This document shows, piece after piece, positions 8,728 to 15,183 of a DNA stretch of 16,465 nucleotides. How positions within the stretch are numbered: position 1 is the first letter of the stretch; each line of letters starts with the position of its first letter. The notes below the pieces were generated by a model, which worked only from the letters and a program-made list of their open reading frames with translations, was not told the origin of the DNA and searched no databases. The translations under genes and the position numbers were made by a program. The stretch is taken from the NCBI GenBank assembly GCA_910589275.1, contig CAJUTH010000055.1:1-16465 (forward strand), in the 5' to 3' direction. Source of the DNA: an uncultured Dorea sp. (GTDB lineage Bacteria > Bacillota > Clostridia > Lachnospirales > Lachnospiraceae).

Positions 8728-8764
8728 ATATTTCGTCGAGTTTTCTTATATTTAGTCGAGTTTT
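8727..8764 (-). repeat. 20-bp tandem repeat across the lanM stop codon
   Basis: Two 18-bp units, AAAACTCGAC followed by TAAATATA (8747-8764) and GAAATATA (8727-8744), match at 17 of 18 positions with a 20-bp period. The lanM stop codon (8752-8754) lies inside the upstream unit. They abut the srtB operator and resemble degenerate half-sites, so they may be auxiliary LytTR sites. Confidence 0.6.
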
Positions 8765-11700
8765 AGAATATTGAAAAGCGTATTGTCGTACCGCTTCAGC
8801 ATATAGTATACCGTTCCCGCGAATCCACTCATAAGCCCGGGATTATACCGCTCCTGCGCCAGAAATGTAAACCCGCCGTCTGACAGCTTCCCGCAGATAT
8901 ATGCGTCATAGTCCTGAACGATCTGTGATTCCCCGGCGTACTCCGCAAGCAAAAGCACATTACCGCAGCTTCCATGACACAGGCACATCCCTTCTCTGAG
9001 GCATTGCTCCGCCAGCTTCCTTCCGGCTCTCTCTATGTCCCGTTCTACTGCTTCCCTTAAATCTTCCTTTACCATATTCCGCATCATCAGCCGGGATGCT
9101 AGGATTCCTCCCGCCCCGTGGCACCAAGCGGAAGTGTCTGTCTTTTTCCTCTCCTCCTCATCCTTTACCCGGAAATCCAGCCAGTTGCTAAGCCCTCCGG
9201 AATAGTAATGATTCTCATATGCAAGAGCTTCCCGCAGCAAATGATCATACTTCTCCTCTTTTACCTCGCCGTATAATTTCGCCAGCGCCGCCGCTATTCC
9301 GGCATTTCCATGGGATAAGCCAAGCAAGGGCTGCTCTTCCCCATTCAGCCGCCATCCCGCGCCCTCCGGCATCCGGCATGACATTTCGCACAGCCTGTCT
9401 CCCGCCGCCTTGGCGGCTTTCAGATACCGCTTTTCCCCGGATATCCCATACAGTGCAAGCATCCCCCAGATTACGCCAGCCAGCCCGTCCAGAAGATCGC
9501 AGCATTCTTCCCCTTCCACAGACGGAAGCGCCAGATCTGCATGCCTTTTTGCATACTCGATATAAATGCTTTTCCCTGTAATCCGGTATAAGCAAATGTA
9601 ACCGTACACAAGGGACATTTCCCCATTATATATTCCAAGCCGTAATTTCCTTGGATGCATCTCCTCTAGCTGGACGGTATAGGAAAAAAGCTGCTGATCT
9701 AATACTCTGCCTAATTCGGCGTATTTCTCCTTTCCGGTATATTTCTCCATCATATGTCCCAGCAGCGCTATCCCCATCACGCCTCCATACAGGTACATAT
9801 GCATCGGTTCAATCCTCCAGCCTTCCACGCCGAAGGACGCTGCATTTACCACATACCATCCGGCCTCCTTCCCAAATGGTACCGCCGCGGCAATGACGTC
9901 TCCCATCAACTTTTCCGCCAGCTTCAGGTAGTCCTCCTTCCTGCGGATCGTATGGGCGGGTTTTGCGGCGCTTTCAATTTTCCGATTCACCCGTATCTCT
10001 TTCTGTATATTCAAGGATATATGAATCAGTCTTGCCTGATGCTCCAAATCCGGTTCGCAGAGCCGATGCAGCCGATCCAGCACAAGCTCATAGGCCGTAT
10101 GGACAAAATAATCCTTCACCGGCTCGTCATGGGAATTATACAGTTCTCTTCCACACCCCAGAAAATAGAAATACGGAATATCATGCATCAATAAATCGGA
10201 AACTTCACTCCGAATGATTTCTAACGCTCCCTGCTTTTCCAAATCCCTTCCGTAGCATATCGTATACAGATAGAGCTGCCGGTCTCCGCCGTCTCTCATC
10301 AGCGACGGGTGATAAGAACTGTTCAGGCACATGGCATACCGCTGAGTATCTGTCAAAAGATACCGGCTCTTTGCTGTTTTGAAGCTTTGCAGGCGCTCTT
10401 CCATATCCCTCAAATGCCTCACCGCAAAATGATACGCCTTTCCAAATCCTTTCAAAATCTCCCGTTCGTACTTCTCCGGGCTGACATTCTTGCCCTGATA
10501 TACGGGCGTATTCTGCATCGGTTCCAATTCCGGGTATTGGTATGTGATTCTGATCTCGGAGGTTCCGGCATTTGCGATAACCGGAATTTTAAACGGAAGC
10601 CGCGTCCGCTCCCCGCCTCCGATTCCACTGACATTCACGCTCCTCCCGTCCTGCTGCCATTTGGCCGCGGGAAGCATTCCGGAATAAAGCACGGAGGTTT
10701 CCAGATACAGCTTCACCCGCTCCATTATGTTGCTGCAGTCCGCATTCTTCGGCATTCCCAAAATATTTTCCATATCAACAATTACGGGATATTCCCCAAA
10801 AGTGAGTACATTTTCCTCATGAATATCATTTGTCCCCAGCAGATAGAGCACAAATATATATATCCCTATTCTCTGATAAAAACGCTTAACCTCCGCCTCT
10901 GCATTGCATTCCCGCTTCTCTATGCAATACTCCCAGCCATACCCGTCCCGGCAGATTCTCGGCATACAATACATGGGTACGCCGCAGGCATTCCCCATAT
11001 AAGCCGTCGGGCTGTCGAATGTCTGCTCATTATCAATCGGATGCGGTTTATAGATAACAGTACAGCCATTATCCAAATGAATCTTCAGCACACTCTGCCC
11101 GCCTCTGTGAGAATCGGCAATGTCGCCTGTGATATTTACCACCCTCTCAAACGGCCTGCCTCCGCATAGAACTGCCTCGATATCCTTTCTGTCCTTATCC
11201 AGTCGGTTCATAACGTCCAGATAAAGCTGTCCGCAGCCCATAACCGCCTCATATGCGCTTCTTTTAAGCAGCGGGTATTTCTCTTCCAGCTTCCTTCTCC
11301 ACTCCGAATTTAGAATATTTCGGCAGAAATACGTGTATTCTTCTTTCTCATCGCCGCCTTTAAGCTCCCCTCTGCTCTTGCACATGTGAAGCTCATAGAT
11401 CAGAGTGCGGATACAGATATGCTCTAATTTCCGCAGAAGAGAACCCAGAAAGCCGGCGCCTAGTTCCGGCGCTCCCGCCATCGCATCCAGCAGTTTCTTG
11501 TCATATTCTAAACCCATCCTAAGATAATCCCGATAAAATTCAATAAACTGCGCTGATTGATTATCTTTTATAAACTCCTCTATGATTCTGCCGCTTACAT
11601 CACCCATTTCTTCCGTCATCCGACAGCAGGAAGGCGTCTCGGCTATATCGTAATCTCTGCCCTGTATGTAAGCCTGAATCTCTGGAATGCGCGCATAGAT

Positions 11701-11847
11701 ACGTGAAAAAAAATCCCCGCCCAGATTCTTTCTCCAAAACTCCTGCTTCTCCGGGTCGGGAACGCACATACCAGAAGCCGGATGAAATCCTCTCTCATAC
11801 AGATAAGATGCTTTCTTATTCATGATAAATAAATTCTCCTTCTTCAT
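8752..11847 (-). CDS. lanM: Class II lanthipeptide synthetase LanM
   Basis: A bifunctional cytoplasmic enzyme that phosphorylates and eliminates Ser/Thr of a precursor peptide, then adds Cys thiols to form lanthionine rings. Numbered from ATG 11847 (1,031 residues), the N-terminal DUF4135 dehydratase shows DSHRGGQSV (Asp245, His247), YKPHP (Lys267), GTNDIHEEN (338-346) and an Arg495...Thr501 pair, equivalent to residues needed in CylM. The C-terminal LanC cyclase has the zinc ligands Cys909 (WCHG), Cys957 and His958 (CHG), with GLSHGNAG before them. Length is normal for LanM. Start choice is open: ATG 11847 has AGGA 4 nt upstream, ATG 11823 has AAGGAG 12 nt upstream, and an in-frame TTG lies at 11859. 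It follows the precursor gene across a hairpin, so that peptide is the presumed substrate. Where the usual second Arg of RxxxRxT is expected, Thr499 occurs. Confidence 0.96.
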   Translation of the reverse strand: MKKENLFIMNKKASYLYERGFHPASGMCVPDPEKQEFWRKNLGGDFFSRIYARIPEIQAYIQGRDYDIAETPSCCRMTEEMGDVSGRIIEEFIKDNQSAQFIEFYRDYLRMGLEYDKKLLDAMAGAPELGAGFLGSLLRKLEHICIRTLIYELHMCKSRGELKGGDEKEEYTYFCRNILNSEWRRKLEEKYPLLKRSAYEAVMGCGQLYLDVMNRLDKDRKDIEAVLCGGRPFERVVNITGDIADSHRGGQSVLKIHLDNGCTVIYKPHPIDNEQTFDSPTAYMGNACGVPMYCMPRICRDGYGWEYCIEKRECNAEAEVKRFYQRIGIYIFVLYLLGTNDIHEENVLTFGEYPVIVDMENILGMPKNADCSNIMERVKLYLETSVLYSGMLPAAKWQQDGRSVNVSGIGGGERTRLPFKIPVIANAGTSEIRITYQYPELEPMQNTPVYQGKNVSPEKYEREILKGFGKAYHFAVRHLRDMEERLQSFKTAKSRYLLTDTQRYAMCLNSSYHPSLMRDGGDRQLYLYTICYGRDLEKQGALEIIRSEVSDLLMHDIPYFYFLGCGRELYNSHDEPVKDYFVHTAYELVLDRLHRLCEPDLEHQARLIHISLNIQKEIRVNRKIESAAKPAHTIRRKEDYLKLAEKLMGDVIAAAVPFGKEAGWYVVNAASFGVEGWRIEPMHMYLYGGVMGIALLGHMMEKYTGKEKYAELGRVLDQQLFSYTVQLEEMHPRKLRLGIYNGEMSLVYGYICLYRITGKSIYIEYAKRHADLALPSVEGEECCDLLDGLAGVIWGMLALYGISGEKRYLKAAKAAGDRLCEMSCRMPEGAGWRLNGEEQPLLGLSHGNAGIAAALAKLYGEVKEEKYDHLLREALAYENHYYSGGLSNWLDFRVKDEEERKKTDTSAWCHGAGGILASRLMMRNMVKEDLREAVERDIERAGRKLAEQCLREGMCLCHGSCGNVLLLAEYAGESQIVQDYDAYICGKLSDGGFTFLAQERYNPGLMSGFAGTVYYMLKRYDNTLFNILKLD

Positions 11848-11869
11848 ATGTTCCTGCAAGACAGGAAAA

Positions 11870-11897
11870 GAGGCAAAAGCACAGACACTTTTGCCTC
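11870..11897 (-). terminator. Terminator or attenuator between the lanthipeptide precursor and lanM
   Basis: GAGGCAAAAG (11888-11897, minus-strand sense) pairs perfectly over 10 bp with CTTTTGCCTC (11870-11879) around an 8-nt loop and is followed by TTTTCC. This is an intrinsic-terminator shape on the minus strand, 11 nt after the precursor stop codon. Partial read-through here would make much more precursor message than synthetase message, as is common in lantibiotic operons. Confidence 0.75.
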
Positions 11898-11908
11898 CCG
11901 GTCGTTAA

Positions 11909-12058
11909 CTAGCAGCAGATAATTGTATACACAGAACTACAAACCCTAGTCCATGTAGAATATGTCACACTGTCCTCATTCTCTGCCAGTTTTCTGGTTT
12001 CTTCAAATTCTTGAAACAGTTCACCAGTTAACTCCATACATTTCTCCTCAGCCTGCAT
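11909..12058 (-). CDS. lanA: Lanthipeptide precursor peptide (LanA-like), 49 aa
   Basis: I translated this short gene directly. The leader is acidic (MQAEEKCMELTGELFQEF, then EETRKLAENED) and the C-terminal part reads SVTYSTWTRVCSSVYTIICC, with eight Ser/Thr and three Cys (40, 48, 49), the layout of a lanthionine substrate. A terminal Cys-Cys also ends lacticin 481-group peptides, but the rest does not match any lantibiotic I know. ATG 12058 is preferred because GGAGG (12067-12071) lies 8 nt before it; the in-frame ATG 12064 is only 2 nt from it. It starts 22 nt after the kinase stop and precedes lanM, which would install the rings. No Gly-Gly or Gly-Ala cleavage site separates leader and core, and the window has no LanT protease/exporter. 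Its position beside an AgrC-like kinase matches that of AgrD, so the product may be a signal, an antimicrobial, or both. Confidence 0.85.
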   Translation of the reverse strand: MQAEEKCMELTGELFQEFEETRKLAENEDSVTYSTWTRVCSSVYTIICC

Positions 12059-12080
12059 TATCATTACCTCCTTCCTTTAT

Positions 12081-13388
12081 CTATAACCCATTCCCAAAGA
12101 ATGTGATTACCACAATAAACCTGTCTTTCGTATGACTCCAGTTTACCTTTCCTCCATATTGCTTTACACTGGACTCTACTGATTTCATCCCAATACCATG
12201 GTGTTCTTTGTCTTCTTTTTCTGTCACAAATTCTCCATTCTTTATAATAATTGGCTTTTCAATGCTATTCTCTACTTTCATAACATAAATTTTATTTTTC
12301 TTTTTTATAGCAATCCGTATCCATTTATCTTGTTTTTCTATTTTCTCACAAGCTTCTATAGCATTATCTAATAAATTGAAAAAGATATTACCCAAATCAT
12401 TCTCATTAATATTTGTATGTATTTTTCCGTCGGTTTCTACTAAATATTGAATTCCTTTTTGCTCCGCCTCGCTCCTTTTAATATTTAACACTAAGTCCAA
12501 TACTTCACATCCCGTATGACTATAACTATGTAGTTTTTCCATTGGTTCAACTATTTTATCCAAATATGCAGATGCTTTGTCATATTCTTTCTTATTCAAA
12601 TAGTTTTTAAGCAAAATCATATGGTTCTTAAAATCATGAGAAATGTACTGATTATTTATATATAATTTCTGTATATCCTTATAACTCTGCTCTAATAATT
12701 CATTCTTTATCCGAACCATTTTAGCTGATGCTTTAATATGTGTATTTCTCAATTCAATCACCATAAACACCAGTAACAACAATAAGCAAGTCATAATCTG
12801 AAAACTTTGTTTTAGCCCAATCTCCTCGCTTTGTTCCACCAACATTTTCAACAGCATCCAGCCCCATATGGTTCCAACCGCTCCTACAGAAAACATCGCT
12901 CCTTTATAATTCTCTATAATAAAATGATATTTCTCTTTGTATATATGAAACACTAAACATGTTCCAAACAATATATTGCGAGATAATAAATATACAATTA
13001 TCCTTTCTATACCAATCCCATAATACATATTCTCCCAAAATTTATCATTCATATAATTTACTGCAAAAAAAGACAATACTAAATCCAATAAAGTCACTAT
13101 AAGTTGACAATCAAATACTGTAATAAAGCACACTGCTTTATTCTCTCTCTTTCTAAAAATCATTGCCAACCAGATATAAAAAATCTGAAGTATAAAGAAT
13201 ACCCATGAAAAAAATATATCTTGACGATTCCATATTACAAGCATCGTCAACAGCAATATACTTCCTGCCAGATATGCTTTGTTCTCTTTTACAATTTCCC
13301 CATTATATACCAGCGCATCGCAAAGCCAGATACACATTCCTATTTCAAATGCCGTTAATACAACCTGAAGCAGTTCCCATATACTCAT
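12081..13388 (-). CDS. AgrC-like sensor histidine kinase (HPK10/GHKL type)
   Basis: A membrane receptor kinase that would bind an extracellular peptide and phosphorylate the regulator encoded just before it. Numbered from ATG 13388 (435 residues), residues 1 to about 215 hold six or seven hydrophobic segments with no extracellular PAS domain, as in AgrC. A short helix leads to the H-box YISHDFKNH (His251), the N-box NLLDNAIEA (338-346) and a GIGMKSV G-box (398-404) of the GHKL ATPase fold. The two-residue-longer ATG 13394 has no room for a ribosome site; ATG 13388 has GGGGAG 7 nt upstream and overlaps the regulator's TGA as ATGA, implying translational coupling. The lanthipeptide precursor begins 22 nt after its stop. 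The gene is visibly more AT-rich than lanM or the YD-repeat gene. Confidence 0.93.
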   Translation of the reverse strand: MSIWELLQVVLTAFEIGMCIWLCDALVYNGEIVKENKAYLAGSILLLTMLVIWNRQDIFFSWVFFILQIFYIWLAMIFRKRENKAVCFITVFDCQLIVTLLDLVLSFFAVNYMNDKFWENMYYGIGIERIIVYLLSRNILFGTCLVFHIYKEKYHFIIENYKGAMFSVGAVGTIWGWMLLKMLVEQSEEIGLKQSFQIMTCLLLLLVFMVIELRNTHIKASAKMVRIKNELLEQSYKDIQKLYINNQYISHDFKNHMILLKNYLNKKEYDKASAYLDKIVEPMEKLHSYSHTGCEVLDLVLNIKRSEAEQKGIQYLVETDGKIHTNINENDLGNIFFNLLDNAIEACEKIEKQDKWIRIAIKKKNKIYVMKVENSIEKPIIIKNGEFVTEKEDKEHHGIGMKSVESSVKQYGGKVNWSHTKDRFIVVITFFGNGL

Positions 13389-14107
13389 ATGCATTCTCCC
13401 CAGTATTCTGCAACTTGGTTCTTTACCTTTCTGATATTGGGCCTGCTGATCACCATAACCGCATTATTATCCATATATACCTCATTCTTTTCTATCTTCT
13501 GGATATGCTCTATATTTACAATTCTGCCTCTGTCAATGCATATAAATCCTATCGGCTCTAATAGCTGTCTTACCTGTTCCATCGTCTTTCGGTCGAAATG
13601 CTCTTCCTTCTCCGTATACAGGATACAGTTCTTGCCATCCTTTTCCACATATATGATATCACGGCATTTTATCTTCTCCATCCGGTGCTGATTCGCAATA
13701 TGATAGTATTCCGTATGCTCTCTGGCACAGATTTCAAACAACTGTTTCAGCGTAGCCGGAAGCCGTGTTTCCATATCATTTTTTAATATATACTGGTAAA
13801 TTTCCAGCTCGAATCCATGTACGGCAAAATCCGGATAAAAGGTCAGAAAGACAATATATCCGTTGCCCTTCAGCTTCCGAATATTATCTGCCAGCACAAT
13901 CCCGCTCATATCCGGCATTTCCACATCCAGAATGTATATATGAAAATATTTCTCATCTTTCAAATCGTCCAGCAGCGCTTCCGGAACTGTGTATGTTTTA
14001 ATCATAATCTCCTGCTCCATCCCGGATGCTTCAGCCTGACTCTTTACAATCCCTCTAACAATCTCGGTCATCTCTTGACTGTCATCAACAACTGCAACTT
14101 TGAACAT
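13385..14107 (-). CDS. LytTR-family response regulator (AgrA-like)
   Basis: A cytoplasmic transcription factor of 240 residues. The receiver domain (about 1-120) has the acidic pair Asp8-Asp9, the phosphoacceptor Asp61 in ILDVEMPDMSG, Thr89 and Lys109. The LytTR DNA-binding domain (about 135-237) includes the IIYVEKDGKN strand region, FICIDRGRIVNIEHIQKIE and a YMDNNAVMVISRPN hairpin. This is the AgrA/VirR/ComE architecture, which binds pairs of 9-bp sites two helical turns apart. Two such site pairs occur in this window (8693-8727 and 15144-15178), making them its likely targets. It starts 21 nt after the 183-aa gene and its TGA overlaps the kinase ATG. The upstream ribosome site is modest (GGGA about 8 nt before the ATG). 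Confidence 0.94.
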   Translation of the reverse strand: MFKVAVVDDSQEMTEIVRGIVKSQAEASGMEQEIMIKTYTVPEALLDDLKDEKYFHIYILDVEMPDMSGIVLADNIRKLKGNGYIVFLTFYPDFAVHGFELEIYQYILKNDMETRLPATLKQLFEICAREHTEYYHIANQHRMEKIKCRDIIYVEKDGKNCILYTEKEEHFDRKTMEQVRQLLEPIGFICIDRGRIVNIEHIQKIEKNEVYMDNNAVMVISRPNIRKVKNQVAEYWGECI

Positions 14108-14128
14108 CTTCTGTTTCCCATCCTGCTA

Positions 14129-14680
14129 TTATTTTTCTATTGTATAACACAGCCCCTTTCCTACGTCAAAGAACTGCGCTTTATGTCCATATACAACTAA
14201 GCGGTACTCGTCCTTGGGAATCTCTCTTCCTCTGAAAATCCGCTGGCCGCTCCTGTACGTGTAAACCCCCTCTTTCTCATGTTTCACCTTATCCATCACA
14301 TCCTCAATCACGGAATTAATAGTCATAGAATGAATATGCGGATTCCATTTGCCAATCATACCCCTGACCTGATTCTTATTGAGTTTGACAATCTTCGTAT
14401 ATCTCTCATCCAGAAACATCACCTGTATCCTCTCAGCTCCAAGCAGGCAGAGTATCCTGTCGAACAGATCCTGCTCATCCTCATAAGGATAACCGAACTG
14501 AATATATGCCTGAATATTGCGCAGAGCCTGTTCCAGATATTTCCTATCCCCCGTTTCATAATATCTATCGTACAACCAGGTTATACTATCTGCCAGAACC
14601 TCTTTTTTATCCAATCCCACTTCCTCTGCATTGTCAAGGGCCAGCTTCACTGCTTCCATGCTGATTATCTTTTTTATCAT
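14129..14680 (-). CDS. Unrecognised 183-aa protein, first gene of the signalling operon
   Basis: I recognise no family. The product is soluble, with no signal peptide or membrane segment. Residues about 20-75 look helical (WLYDRYYETGDRKYLEQALR resembles a TPR-like helix pair), and the C-terminal half (about 100-183) looks alpha/beta, with KWNPHIHSMTINSVIEDV and a final strand-rich part containing YRLVVYGHKAQFFDVG. A GGGAG ribosome site lies about 7 nt before ATG 14680, and the stop is 21 nt before the LytTR regulator, so the two are probably cotranscribed. A modulator of the two-component pair is one possibility, on position alone. The XRE gene is divergent, 101 bp away. Confidence 0.8.
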   Translation of the reverse strand: MIKKIISMEAVKLALDNAEEVGLDKKEVLADSITWLYDRYYETGDRKYLEQALRNIQAYIQFGYPYEDEQDLFDRILCLLGAERIQVMFLDERYTKIVKLNKNQVRGMIGKWNPHIHSMTINSVIEDVMDKVKHEKEGVYTYRSGQRIFRGREIPKDEYRLVVYGHKAQFFDVGKGLCYTIEK

Positions 14681-14697
14681 TATTCTCTCCCGTCATA

Positions 14698-14730
14698 TAG
14701 GCATATTAGTAAACATCTAGGCTTATTAGT
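14698..14730. repeat. Direct repeat in the divergent promoter region
   Basis: TAGGCATATTAGT (14698-14710) and TAGGCTTATTAGT (14718-14730) match at 12 of 13 positions with a 20-bp period, so both face the same side of the helix. They lie between the divergent 183-aa and XRE genes, just upstream of the candidate XRE -35. This is a plausible operator, perhaps for the XRE protein itself. The sequence does not resemble the LytTR half-sites. Confidence 0.55.
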
Positions 14731-14733
14731 TAT

Positions 14734-14762
14734 TTCAAATCATTTCCTTAAACTGGTAAACT
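14734..14762 (+). promoter_or_regulatory. Candidate promoter of the XRE gene
   Basis: TTCAAA (14734-14739) and TAAACT (14757-14762) are spaced 17 bp; each matches four of six consensus bases. They lie about 20 nt upstream of the XRE start and directly after the TAGGC direct repeat. The match is weak and this is a candidate only. Confidence 0.35.
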
Positions 14763-14781
14763 GACATCGAAAGGAGTCGTC

Positions 14782-15114
14782 ATGAGAAAAGAAATTGGAT
14801 TTCGTGTCAAGCTGGCACGTGAAAATGCAAATCTAACTCAGGAAAAGCTGGCAAAAAAAGCAGGCTTATCAACCAGCTTTATCAGTCGTCTTGAGAACGG
14901 CAATGCCCTTCCAAGCATCGACCGGCTCCATATGCTGGCCGAAGTTCTAGATGTAGGTCTTCAGGATCTGCTGTGCGACCTCTTCCGCCAGACTGATAAT
15001 GACTCATCCTCTCTTACGGATGAAATTAACTTTTATATCGATTTGATGACCATTCAGGAGAAACAGTATTTTCTGGAGTATGTAAAATTATTCCATCAAC
15101 ATTTTAATAAATAG
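14782..15114 (+). CDS. XRE-family HTH transcriptional regulator
   Basis: A 110-residue protein with an N-terminal Cro/C1 helix-turn-helix (about residues 4-62): LARENANLTQEKLAKKAGLS, then STSFISRLENGNALPSIDRL and a hydrophobic fifth helix ending DLL. The short C-terminal part (about 75-110) is helical and could dimerise; no ligand domain is visible. AAGGAG lies 5 nt before the ATG. It is the only plus-strand gene in the window and is divergent from the signalling operon. The minus-strand LytTR promoter begins at its stop codon and would transcribe the whole gene antisense, so this regulator is likely to oppose or be opposed by the peptide circuit (inference). Confidence 0.92.
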   Translation: MRKEIGFRVKLARENANLTQEKLAKKAGLSTSFISRLENGNALPSIDRLHMLAEVLDVGLQDLLCDLFRQTDNDSSSLTDEINFYIDLMTIQEKQYFLEYVKLFHQHFNK

Positions 15115-15178
15115 TAACATATTTTTTCTTAATTTTGTTAAAATGTCCTCGAATAGTCATGTTTTGTCCTCGAACAGT
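15111..15178 (-). promoter_or_regulatory. LytTR/AgrA-type promoter reading into the signalling operon
   Basis: On the minus strand, half-sites ACTGTTCGA and ACTATTCGA, each followed by GGACA, recur 21 bp apart (15144-15178). The 35-bp operator is identical at 29 positions to the one before srtB. A TACTAT hexamer at 15111-15116 lies exactly 27 nt beyond it, the same spacing as there; the -35 is again poor. The predicted start, near 15104, lies inside the XRE gene, giving a leader of over 400 nt that is antisense to XRE before reaching 14680. Confidence 0.7.
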
Positions 15179-15183
15179 CATTT

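Noticed and set aside
10309..11169. Plus-strand open frame of 286 codons inside lanM
   Set aside because: lanM on the other strand carries clear catalytic motifs throughout this stretch, so this is a shadow.
11971..11979. A GAGGACA match to the LytTR operator core within the precursor gene
   Set aside because: It is a single copy without a partner 21 bp away and is explained by the Glu-Asp codons of the leader peptide.
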